Shown: positions 1 to 7,050, numbered from the stretch's first letter. The stretch: DNA of 8,341 nucleotides from JABIRQ01 sp963583595 (GCA_963583595.1 CAUZWC010000131.1:1-8341); one strand, 5' to 3'. Numbers and translations are program-made. The notes: generated by a model from the sequence alone, not told the origin.

Positions 1-663
1 CTTGGGGCGTTCCATGGTCGGCAGGTGGGCGCAATCCTCGATATAGACGAGGGTGGCGCCGGGGATGCCGGCGGTCAGTTCCTCGCTATGTTCAGGCGGC
101 AGCAGGATGTCCTGCCGGCCGCAGATCACCAGGGTCGGACAGCGGATCTCGCCGAGATGGGGCCGCGCGTCGATGCGCGAGGCGTTGGCGCTTTGCTGGC
201 GCAGATAGGCTTCCAGCCCGAACCGCTTGTTCATCGCCATGACATCGGAACGCAGGGGCTCCTCGTTCAGCCGGTCAGGATGGATGAAGACCGGCAGCAT
301 GCGCTGGGTTCTGCCCTGGAAATCGCCCTTCTGAGCCAGGGCGACGAGATCCGCGCGGCGCTGCGCCTGGTCCGGCGTGTCGGCGCGGGCCGAGGTGTCG
401 AGCAGGCACAGCCGGTTCACCCGGTCCGGCGCCAGGCGCATGACCGCCAGGGCCAGATAGCCGCCCATGGACAGGCCGGCCATGCCGAAGTGGCCGGGCG
501 GCATCTCGTCCAGCAGGCGGTGGGCGATCACATCGACCGTGTCGTCCATACTGTGCCGGCCGACATGGAGATTCGCGACATCGCCCAGATGGTCGATCTG
601 ATGGCGCCAGAGTTCGGCATCGTAGAGCGTGCCGGGAATCAGCAGCAGGTTTCGGTAAGGCAT
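1..663 (-). CDS. Alpha/beta-hydrolase fold protein (3' end outside window)
   Basis: Reading the minus strand from the ATG at 663 gives 221 codons with no stop, open to the left edge, so only the last few residues should be missing for a family of roughly 230-280 residues. The protein begins MPYRNLLLIPGTLYD, a typical first strand with an oxyanion-hole PGT. The nucleophile elbow is GLSMGG (63-68, Ser65), the acid is probably Asp185 in CGRQD, and the catalytic His is His213 in CAHLPTMERP. This is a complete serine-hydrolase triad of a cytoplasmic esterase or lyase-type alpha/beta-hydrolase. The substrate cannot be told. The start is fixed by the in-frame stop of the upstream gene four codons earlier. 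Only 9 bases separate the two genes, so they are probably cotranscribed and may be translationally coupled. An overlapping minus ORF starting four codons earlier in another frame is Arg/Pro-rich noise. Confidence 0.9.
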   Translation of the reverse strand, partial: MPYRNLLLIPGTLYDAELWRHQIDHLGDVANLHVGRHSMDDTVDVIAHRLLDEMPPGHFGMAGLSMGGYLALAVMRLAPDRVNRLCLLDTSARADTPDQAQRRADLVALAQKGDFQGRTQRMLPVFIHPDRLNEEPLRSDVMAMNKRFGLEAYLRQQSANASRIDARPHLGEIRCPTLVICGRQDILLPPEHSEELTAGIPGATLVYIEDCAHLPTMERPK

Positions 664-672
664 GAGGCGCGC

Positions 673-1263
673 TCATTTGATAAGGCCGCTCAGGTCCCTG
701 AAGACGGGGGTGCCGGCCCGGCCCATCCATTCAAAGAGGCCCATCTCCGTCGCCACGATTTGAATGCCGGCGGCGTGCATGCGGTCGAGGGCCAGGGCCT
801 TGTTCTCGATCCGGTACGTGGTCGTGGCATCGGCGGCGACAAACACTTCGAATCCGCGCGCGACGAGAGCCATGGCCGTCTGGAGCACGCAGACATGGGC
901 CTCAATCCCGGCGATCACGAGCTGGCGCCGGTCGAGCGCGACGAAACGCGCCGAAAGACTGGGATCGGCGGCGCAGGAGAAATGGGTCTTGGCCGATTTG
1001 GCCCCTTCCGGGATCAGCGCGTCGAGCCGCGGGACGGTCGATCCCAGACCCTTGGGATATTGTTCGGAGACGATCAGCCGTACATCCAGCGGGTCGGCAG
1101 CCCGCTGGAGAATGGCGCAGTTTTCGATCGCCGCCTCGACATCAGCCATGGCGGGCAGCAGTTTTTCCTGCATATCGACCAGGACGAGGGCCGCTCTTCC
1201 CGCTTCGATCAACCCGCCGGGCATTCGGCGCTCCATGGCATTTTCATGATATCTTCGCTCCAT
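673..1263 (-). CDS. Isochorismatase-family cysteine hydrolase
   Basis: This 196-residue protein has the full isochorismatase-fold triad: Asp30 in LVLVDMQEKL, Lys92 in AKTHFSC and Cys125 in GIEAHVCVLQTA. The segment SEQYPKGLGSTVP (66-78) is characteristic of the ISOC1/ISOC2-like and YcaC-like branch rather than of enterobactin-type isochorismatases, which suggests a small-amide or uncharacterised hydrolase acting in the cytoplasm. Met1 is preferred because AAGGA lies about 10 bases upstream. Met10 and Met14 are possible alternatives, and the N-terminus carries a small repeat (MERR at 1 and again at 10). It is the first gene of a two-gene minus-strand unit with the alpha/beta-hydrolase and is divergent from the helicase gene. 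The two hydrolases may act in one minor degradative route, but that is inference from position only. Confidence 0.92.
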   Translation of the reverse strand: MERRYHENAMERRMPGGLIEAGRAALVLVDMQEKLLPAMADVEAAIENCAILQRAADPLDVRLIVSEQYPKGLGSTVPRLDALIPEGAKSAKTHFSCAADPSLSARFVALDRRQLVIAGIEAHVCVLQTAMALVARGFEVFVAADATTTYRIENKALALDRMHAAGIQIVATEMGLFEWMGRAGTPVFRDLSGLIK

Positions 1264-1333
1264 ATCGCTTGATTCCTTGCTTTTCTAGCGCGTCTCTGAG
1301 ACAAAGCGGAGCCTCGGAGCTGCCGGGAGCGAC

Positions 1334-1353
1334 GACTCCGAATGACCGGAGTC
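1334..1353. promoter_or_regulatory. Short perfect dyad in the divergent intergenic region
   Basis: GACTCCG at 1334-1340 and CGGAGTC at 1347-1353 form a perfect 7-bp inverted repeat with a 6-base spacer. It lies in the 112-base region between the divergent isochorismatase and helicase genes, 22 bases before the helicase ATG. It could be an operator or a small hairpin in the helicase leader. No convincing -35/-10 pair was found, and a 7-bp dyad can occur by chance in GC-rich DNA. Confidence 0.25.
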
Positions 1354-1375
1354 CGTAAATCAAGCCACGAGCGGT

Positions 1376-3070
1376 ATGAATTTCGAAGATCTCGGCCTTT
1401 CAGAGGCCACCCTTCGTGCAGTGCACGAAGCGGGCTACACACAGCCCACACCCATTCAGGAACAAGCCATTCCCTACGTCCTCATGGGACGGGATGTGCT
1501 GGGCTGCGCCCAAACAGGCACCGGCAAAACGGCGTCTTTCGTCCTGCCCATGCTGGACATCCTCGACTCGAGCAGGGCGCGGGCGCGTATGCCCCGTGTC
1601 CTCATCATCGAGCCGACGCGGGAACTCGCCACCCAGGTGGACGAGGCGTTCATCCAATACGGCAAGTACCATAGCTTCGAGAGTGCGCTGCTGATTGGCG
1701 GCACCTCGATGGGCGACCAGGCGCGCAGGTTGGAAAAGGACATCGATGTCCTGATCGCCACGCCGGGTCGCCTGCTCGACATGATCGAGCGCGGCAAGGT
1801 GCTGATGACCGGCGTCAAGATCATGGTGATCGACGAGGCCGACCGGATGCTCGACATGGGCTTCGTGCCCGATGTCGAAAAGATCGTCTCCATGATCCCG
1901 ACGATCCGCCAGACCCTGTTCTTCTCGGCCACAATGCCGCCGGAGATTCGCAAGCTGGCCGACGCCTTCCTGATGAATCCCAAGGCCATCACGGTGGCCC
2001 CTCCGGCTTCGCCCTCGGCGACGGTCAAGGATCACATCGTCATCGTCGGCGACCGCGACAAGCGCCGCGTGCTGCACGAGCTGCTGGAGCGCGAGGACGT
2101 CACCAACGCCCTCATCTTCTGCAATCGTAAGCGCGATATCGACGGGCTGACCACCTTCCTCAAGGGGCATGGCTACGACACCGCCGCGATCCATGGCGAT
2201 CTGCACCAATCCCAGCGGACCGAGGTGCTCGACCGTTTTCGCGCCGGCGAGCTGCGTATTCTGGTGGCCAGCGACGTCGCGGCGCGCGGCCTCGATATCG
2301 CGGGCTTGAGCCATGTCTTTAATTTCGACGTGCCGCAGACCGCCGAAGACTATGTCCACCGTATCGGCCGGACCGGCCGGGCCGGGCGCGAAGGCCGGGC
2401 CTTCACTATCGCGACAGCCTCCGACGGCCGGTATATCGATGGCATTACCCGCCTGATCGGCCGCGACATACCCCGTGTTCAGTCGGACGAATCCGCCAAT
2501 GTCGAGGCCGATGACGGCGACGAGCGCCGTGGTGGGCGCCGCGGTGGCGCACGCAAATCCGCGCGGCCCCCGCGCCCGGCGCCTAAAGCCGCCAGTGCCG
2601 AGCCCGAAACGGCCAGCACCGAGCCGGAAGTTTCGGCCGAGCCGGGAGCCGAGGGCCAGGAAAAGACCGAACGCAGCCCGCGGCCGCGACGGAGCCGCGC
2701 CAGCAAGCCCCGCGAAGAAACCGTAGAGCAGGCCGAGGCCGAGGCGGAAGAGCAAGCTGAGTCGCGTCCTTCGCGCAGCCAGGCGGCGGAGCCGAGCGAG
2801 GATCGCCCTGAGCAGAGCGATGCCGGGGACGACGAAAAGAGCGGCGGCCGGACGCGCCGCAGCCGGGGCGGACGTGGAAGATCGGAAAGCGGACGGGCGG
2901 AAAATGGCCGGTCCCGCGAAAGCGCCGACCGGCCCGAGCGCGGCGATAGTCCCGTCCGCGACCAGGGCGAGCGGCGCGAGCGCAACGAGGATCGCGACGA
3001 CAACAAGGCCGCCGGTTTCGGCAGCCGCGAGGAAACGCCCGCCTTCCTGCTCCGCGGCCCCCGCCTCTAG
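1376..3070 (+). CDS. rhlE: DEAD-box ATP-dependent RNA helicase, RhlE type
   Basis: This 564-residue protein is a cytoplasmic ATP-dependent RNA helicase that remodels RNA duplexes, for example in ribosome assembly or RNA decay. All DEAD-box motifs are present and in order: Q motif (Phe3, Gly20-Gln28), motif I AQTGTGKT (45-52), Ia PTRELA (80-85), Ib TPGRLLDM (129-136), II DEAD (153-156), III SAT (184-186), V DVAARGLDI (300-308) and VI HRIGRTGRAG (328-337). The core ends near residue 380. It is followed by about 165 residues of low-complexity Arg/Gly/Glu/Ala/Ser sequence, probably disordered and RNA-binding, then a short non-repetitive end with ETPAFLLRGPRL. Such tails are usual in alphaproteobacterial RhlE-like proteins and make it longer than the roughly 400-residue core. 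The symbol is by family and not proven orthology. The upstream Shine-Dalgarno is weak (GAGCGG), but no other in-frame start fits as well. Confidence 0.93.
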   Translation: MNFEDLGLSEATLRAVHEAGYTQPTPIQEQAIPYVLMGRDVLGCAQTGTGKTASFVLPMLDILDSSRARARMPRVLIIEPTRELATQVDEAFIQYGKYHSFESALLIGGTSMGDQARRLEKDIDVLIATPGRLLDMIERGKVLMTGVKIMVIDEADRMLDMGFVPDVEKIVSMIPTIRQTLFFSATMPPEIRKLADAFLMNPKAITVAPPASPSATVKDHIVIVGDRDKRRVLHELLEREDVTNALIFCNRKRDIDGLTTFLKGHGYDTAAIHGDLHQSQRTEVLDRFRAGELRILVASDVAARGLDIAGLSHVFNFDVPQTAEDYVHRIGRTGRAGREGRAFTIATASDGRYIDGITRLIGRDIPRVQSDESANVEADDGDERRGGRRGGARKSARPPRPAPKAASAEPETASTEPEVSAEPGAEGQEKTERSPRPRRSRASKPREETVEQAEAEAEEQAESRPSRSQAAEPSEDRPEQSDAGDDEKSGGRTRRSRGGRGRSESGRAENGRSRESADRPERGDSPVRDQGERRERNEDRDDNKAAGFGSREETPAFLLRGPRL

Positions 3071-3076
3071 GAAAAT

Positions 3077-3100
3077 CGGCGCCAAAGCTTGTCGGCGCCG
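3077..3100 (+). terminator. Possible hairpin terminator after the helicase gene
   Basis: CGGCGCC (3077-3083) pairs with GGCGCCG (3094-3100) around a 10-base loop, starting 6 bases after the helicase stop codon. The position suits a transcription terminator. There is no T-run after it (the next bases are CCCCTTCC), so it may be a Rho-dependent end or a 3'-protecting hairpin rather than a classical intrinsic terminator. Confidence 0.4.
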
Positions 3101-3150
3101 CCCCTTCCTCACCTGATATCTCTTGACCGGCCCCGTTCTCCGACAGGATC

Positions 3151-3474
3151 GTGGGCCGGTCGACGGGCAATCCAAATGCCTTCCGATTAAGGAATCGCAT
3201 CGGACTGGCGGGATCGGATTGGATCGCCGCCATTCAAACCATATTCATTCATGTGAAATGCGAGTTGGATCGGGCCTATGAGGTCGCGAACGACGACGCC
3301 CTGAATGTCGACCAGATCTCGGAGGTCTATTCCGTCTCCGGACAATTCGATCTCTTGATGAAATGCTATCTCGACGACGAGGTCGATATCGGCCATTTCG
3401 TAACCGAGTCGATCCAGCGCTTGCCCGGTGTGAAGGACACCTTCACCACAATCTGCTTCAAGGCCTTCGGCTGA
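3151..3474 (+). CDS. Stand-alone Lrp/AsnC ligand-binding (RAM) domain protein
   Basis: The C-terminal 80 residues (from IQTIFIHVKCEL to FKAFG) match the effector-binding RAM domain of Lrp/AsnC regulators: a beta strand with VKCEL, the SEVYSVSGQFDLLMKCYLDD turn, and a closing strand GVKDTFTTICFKAF. There is no helix-turn-helix, so it is one of the small free-standing RAM proteins, which bind amino acids or similar ligands and may assemble with full-length regulators. The only standard in-frame start ahead of the domain is GTG at 3151, which adds 27 residues that look non-homologous (VGRSTGNPNAFR...). Family members of about 78-80 residues normally begin MQTIF. Here that position is ATT CAA ACC ATA TTC at 3232, so the true start may be ATT at 3232, or the ATG may have been lost by mutation. 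It stands alone on the strand, 60 bases before a decayed gene. Confidence 0.8.
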   Translation: MGRSTGNPNAFRLRNRIGLAGSDWIAAIQTIFIHVKCELDRAYEVANDDALNVDQISEVYSVSGQFDLLMKCYLDDEVDIGHFVTESIQRLPGVKDTFTTICFKAFG

Positions 3475-3534
3475 CCTGACCTCTTTGACCCGGCACCGGA
3501 CAGGAATGAGCGCGAGCCTAACGGGGACAGGCCA

Positions 3535-5284
3535 GTGATATCCGCCCTCAGCCGAGACGAACTGCCGCCGCCGGGCCTCCTGGACTGGCGCGAAGTACTG
3601 GGCGAGGGAATGGCCGTCGGGCGCGCGGTGAAGCGCCGACGCACCGCCTTCCATCGCCTTCGCGGCGTTGCCTCGCAGCACGATTGGGCGCTCGGCCGTC
3701 GGGCGGCCGGGCGGAGCCTGTTCATGGTTAATATCGGTATGCCCGACTGGACCTTGACCAAGGCCGCACTGCACGAAATTTGGTTTCGCTTCGAGGAAGC
3801 CGAGTTGACACCGCCCGATTCCTACGACCCCATCCTCGAACGGCGCATGGGACTGCCGGCGAAAATGCGCGAAACGGCGCCCCAGGAAACCGAACCCGCG
3901 CTCTGGACCGAGAGCGATTGGATCGAACTTCGGCCAGACAGTGCCGATCCAGCCCCAGGCCCCCCTCATCGGCTCGCCCGCGAGTTTCGATAACGCCCAT
4001 CTCGGCCTCGCCGCCGGGCTCGAAGCGATGGAAATTTCTCCAACTTCGTGAATCACTACCCCTATTGGGACGACGAGGCTGGACAGATCGCCAGCGTCGT
4101 CCGCCCGCTCGGCACGGTGGCGGCGCATCGCCGGGCCGGGGTGGTCACCGATTCCTATCTGGAGGACGGCCATTCTGGAATCTTCGCCGATTTCCGCTCG
4201 ATCGTCGGTTGGGCAATGCTGGAACGCCATCTGGTCGAAGGTCTCTGCGGCGCCGCCTATACGCCAGGCTTCGGCGGGCTGAAATCCGACCCCTTCCTGC
4301 GCGCCGCCGTCTTCCGCGCCCTCGAGCTGACCGGCCCGGCCGATGGCTTGCTCGATACCTACTATCACGGCGATACCGTCGGCCATGTTGGGTCGGTCGG
4401 CGGACGGCAACCTGGCCCTGTTCGTCAACGACGGCACGGTCAGCATGGCGGCGGATGCCCAGTTCGGTTGGGGCGCCGCCTATCTGCCGACGCCGCTGAC
4501 CGAGCGTGAGCGGGTGCCGGAGACCGAGTATATTCTGGAGGTTCACCGCCTGGCGCGCGCGATGGAGCCCCGGGCGCGGGCGCTGGCGTCTCATTTCGAC
4601 AGGCCCGGAACCGAGGTCTTGGGCGAGGAGATCGCCCAAGGTGCGCGCCCCTGGTTTGGCCACGTGAAGGAACATCTCCCCGGGATCGGTATCGACCTCG
4701 GTTATCCGATCGAACTCATGCTGGCGACCCGCCGCATGGGAGCTTTCGCGATCCAGCGCATCGGCCGGGACCCATAAGGGACCGGTCACCATTCGACGGA
4801 ACTGACGCGCCAAACCCTGGAGACCCGCGACCGGGAGATCGCGCGGATCGCCGAATTCGGTGCGGCGCGACTCGGCGGGATCGTGGTGGCCGTGGCCTCG
4901 ACCGACGTTCACCATTTCGCCACGCAGTTCATCGAAGGGGTGCTGGAAGAGCGCGGCGCGCGCATCCTAGACGGCGGCCTGGCCGTGGACCCGGAAATCC
5001 TGCTCGACCGGGCGCTCGCAGCGGGCTGCACGGCGGTGGTCGCTACCACCCATAACGGCTGGGCCCTCAACTTCAGCGACCGCCTCGCCGCCGCACGTCC
5101 CCGGCGCGGGGCCAAAAGGGGTCGCTCTCGTGATGGGCGGCGTGCTGAATGAGGACACGGGCAAGGGGGCTCGAACTCCGAACTGCCGCGCGATGTGACC
5201 GCCGACCTCAAGGCGCGCGGTATCGTCACCACCAACGACATGCTCGAACTGGTCGCCGTACTGGGGCAATCGCGCATCCGCTAG
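3535..5284 (+). pseudogene. Decayed large protein with C-terminal cobalamin-binding-like domain (B12 mutase-like)
   Basis: A single protein of about 580 residues can be followed across frames from GTG 3535 to TAG 5282-5284. Frame 1 runs to WIEL, then an extra C at 3931 moves to frame 2 (GQTVPIQPQAPLIGSPASFDN). A lost G near 4030 returns to frame 1 (GNFSNFVNHYPYWDDE). A duplicated TCGG at 4393-4400 moves to frame 2 (ADGNLALFVNDG). TAA lies in frame at 4775-4777. A shift near 5105-5117 gives frame 3 (GVALVMGGVLNEDTGKG), and one at the G-run 5165-5169 gives frame 2 (SNSELPRDVTADLKARG). The last part (IVVAVASTDVHHFATQF, ILDGGLAVDPE, ATTHNGW, MGGVLNE) resembles the Rossmann cobalamin-binding domain of B12-dependent mutases. 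It has D-x-H-x-x-A where DxHxxG is usual. The N-terminal part would be the catalytic partner, but I cannot name the enzyme. The TAA could instead be a natural boundary between two subunit genes. Function is surely lost as the sequence stands. Confidence 0.8.
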
Positions 5285-5328
5285 GCGCTGTCGGCCCGAT
5301 AGCGGCTCGCAGACAACAGGCCGAACCC

Positions 5329-6069
5329 GTGCCCGATGGCAGGAAACAACGATCCATCCTCGTCACCAGATCGGGCATCGGCCGCGCCATCGCGCGGCTG
5401 CTGGCCGCGCCGGGGGTCGGCATGACGATCCATGCACGGACCAACCGCTCGGGGTGCGAGCATGCCAAGCGCGAAGTCGAGGCAAGGGGCGGCGAGGCCT
5501 TGATCGTGCTGGCGACCTGGCCGATGGCGCCTTCGCACGCGACCTCGTCGACCGCACGGCCGAGGCTTTCGGCGGTCTCGACGTGCTGATTGCCAATGCC
5601 GCGTTTCCCGTGTAACGCGGCTGGGAGGGGTTGCACCGGGAGACGATGGATTATGCCCATAAGGCCGTGACACCTGGATATCTGGGAGATGGCCGAGCAG
5701 GCTCCCCCCATCTCAAGCGCGCCGAGGACGGGCGTGTGGTGACAATCAGCACCCTGAACGTCCATGTCCACCGCCCCGGCTTTCTACGCTTTCCGACTTC
5801 GGCCACGGCCAAGGCGCGGCTGGAAGACCTGACCAGAACCCTGGCGATCCACCTTGCGCCCTACGGCGTCTGCGTCAATTGCCGTCGCGCCCGGCCTGAT
5901 CCGGAACGGGTCGGACGGACCTGATGCTTTCGAGGAGGTGATGCTCCATCTGCCGCTGGGGCGTCTCGGCACCACCGACGAAGTCCCAGCGATGATCGCC
6001 TTTCTGGCTGGCCCGGATGCGAGCCACGTCACCAATCAGATGATCCATGTAAACGGGGGGATTTGTTGA
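5329..6069 (+). pseudogene. Broken short-chain dehydrogenase/reductase, paralogue of the next gene
   Basis: Read across frames this is a full-length SDR closely similar to the intact SDR downstream. Frame 1 from GTG 5329 gives QRSILVTRSGIGRAIARLLA. The nucleotide-binding motif is damaged: TGSGSGIG in the live copy is TRSGIG here. One G is lost near 5511 (CTGGCGAC for CTGGGCGAC), moving to frame 3 (DLADGAFARDLVDR). A TAA stop at 5613-5615 follows the NAAFPV segment, where the live copy has NAGFPE. Two compensating indels between about 5671 and 5709 scramble a short stretch. An extra C near 5883 moves to frame 1 (CVAPGLIRNG in register), which continues to HVNGGIC and TGA at 6067. The Tyr of the active site is Phe (RFPTSATAK). 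With at least four indels, a nonsense codon and lost motif residues, it is dead. It starts 45 bases after the mutase-like pseudogene, suggesting a former operon. Confidence 0.9.
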
Positions 6070-6086
6070 GGCGAGGCAAGATCGAG

Positions 6087-6208
6087 CCTCTTCTCACCCC
6101 CCTCCCAACCTCCCCCCATCAAGGGGGGAGGAGCTGCTATGCGCCGAGGCGCGGACTGTTACTCCCTCCCCCTGGATGGACGAGGGTCGGGGTGAGGGTG
6201 AGAAGAGG
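6087..6208. repeat. Imperfect palindromic intergenic element
   Basis: The outer arms CCTCTTCTCACCC (6087-6099) and GGGTGAGAAGAGG (6196-6208) are perfect 13-base inverted repeats. Inside the left half, CCTCCCCCC (6109-6117) and GGGGGGAGG (6123-6131) form a perfect 9-bp hairpin with loop ATCAA. The right half (CTCCCTCCCCCTGGATGGA... to GGTCGGGGTGAGGG) is an imperfect inverted copy of the left. It fills most of the 219 bases between the dead and live SDR genes and has no coding sense. It resembles dispersed REP/BIME- or MITE-like intergenic elements and may also act as a terminator or mRNA-end structure. It probably does not contain the promoter of the next gene. Confidence 0.75.
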
Positions 6209-6288
6209 TCCGGCCGTATCGCACCGCTTCCGCACTTCCCAAGCGGCGGTTAAGCTTCCCGCCGTTCGGATATGGGGGAATCAGAATT

Positions 6289-7050
6289 ATGATTGACAAG
6301 ATGGGGCTGCGCTCAATTCTCATCACAGGATCGGGCAGCGGGATCGGGTTGGCCATCGCACGCCGCCTGGCCGCGCCGGGCGTCGGCATGACGATCCACG
6401 CGCTCACGAACAAGGAGGGCTGCGAGCGCACCAAGCGCGAGGTCGAGGCCAAGGGCGCCGAGACCCAGATCGTCTTGGGCGACCTGGCTGACGGGGCCTT
6501 CGCCCGCGAACTCGTCGATCGCTCGGCCGAGGCCTATGGCGGGCTTGACGTGCTGGTCGCCAATGCCGGCTTTCCAGAGTTGCGGATCTGGGAGGAACTC
6601 GACCGCGAAGCGATGGAGAATGTCCATAAGGTCGTGACCCTGGGCTTCTGGGAAATGGCCGAACAGGCCATCCCCCATCTGAAGAAAGCCAAGGACGGCC
6701 GCGTCGTGACGATCAGCACCCTGAATGTCCATGTCCACCGCCATACCTATCCGATGTATCCCGCCTCGGCCGCCGCGAAGGCCGGGCTGGAAGCCCTGAC
6801 CAAGACCCTGGCGATGCATCTCTCGCCCTTCGGGGTCTGCGTCAATTGCGTGGCGCCCGGAATCATCGAAAAAGATTCCGACACGATCCAGTTCTACGAT
6901 CCGGCGGCGTACGAGCCGTTGCTTGCCCATGTCCCCTTCGGCCGCTTGGGGAGGACTGACGAGGTCGCCGCCATGGTCGCCTTCCTGGCGAGCCCGGATG
7001 CGAGCTACGTCACCAATCAGACCATCCATGTGAATGGCGGGATCTGTTAG
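6289..7050 (+). CDS. SDR-family NAD(P)-dependent oxidoreductase, atypical active site
   Basis: This 253-residue protein is the usual length for a classical SDR, acting in the cytoplasm on a carbonyl, alcohol or enoyl substrate that cannot be read from sequence. It has the cofactor motif TGSGSGIG (13-20), Asp65 in LGDLAD, NAG (92-94), the catalytic-type Asn111, Ser143 in VVTIST, and the C-terminal NGG. The Tyr/Lys pair is unusual. The stretch YPASAAAKAGLEALTK places Tyr157 seven residues before Lys164, with Ser160 at the normal YxxxK tyrosine position. That spacing recalls FabI-type enoyl reductases (Tyr-x6-Lys), and SxxxK recalls 2,4-dienoyl-CoA reductases, so a reductase of an unsaturated acyl substrate is possible. 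The start is supported by GGGGGA at 6274-6279, 9 bases before ATG. The upstream pseudogene is its paralogue. The reading frame is clean throughout. Confidence 0.92.
   Translation: MIDKMGLRSILITGSGSGIGLAIARRLAAPGVGMTIHALTNKEGCERTKREVEAKGAETQIVLGDLADGAFARELVDRSAEAYGGLDVLVANAGFPELRIWEELDREAMENVHKVVTLGFWEMAEQAIPHLKKAKDGRVVTISTLNVHVHRHTYPMYPASAAAKAGLEALTKTLAMHLSPFGVCVNCVAPGIIEKDSDTIQFYDPAAYEPLLAHVPFGRLGRTDEVAAMVAFLASPDASYVTNQTIHVNGGIC

Noticed and set aside
25..1272. Long plus-strand ORF (415 codons) opposite the two hydrolase genes
   Set aside because: The complementary strand encodes two proteins with complete catalytic triads. This ORF has no recognisable domain and arises from GC-rich codon bias.
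3123..3151. Promoter with TTGACC as -35 ahead of the Lrp-like gene
   Set aside because: The hexamer 17 bases later is GGATCG, which is not a credible -10, so the call is not supported.
1400..3175. Long minus-strand ORF (591 codons) opposite the helicase gene
   Set aside because: It is the antisense shadow of a fully motif-supported DEAD-box helicase, and its product is low-complexity with no family resemblance.
3187..4446. Minus-strand ORF of 419 codons across the Lrp-like gene and the mutase-like pseudogene
   Set aside because: It was considered seriously because the plus strand is broken here. However, the plus-strand segments have clear family-like sequence and the minus product does not, and it runs antisense through the RAM domain.
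3931..5170. Programmed ribosomal frameshifting in the mutase-like gene
   Set aside because: There are too many shifts in both directions, no slippery heptamers with downstream structures were seen, and an in-frame stop is present. Decay is simpler.
6087..6208. CRISPR array or insertion sequence
   Set aside because: There are no regularly spaced direct repeats and no transposase. The structure is an inverted, REP/MITE-like palindrome.
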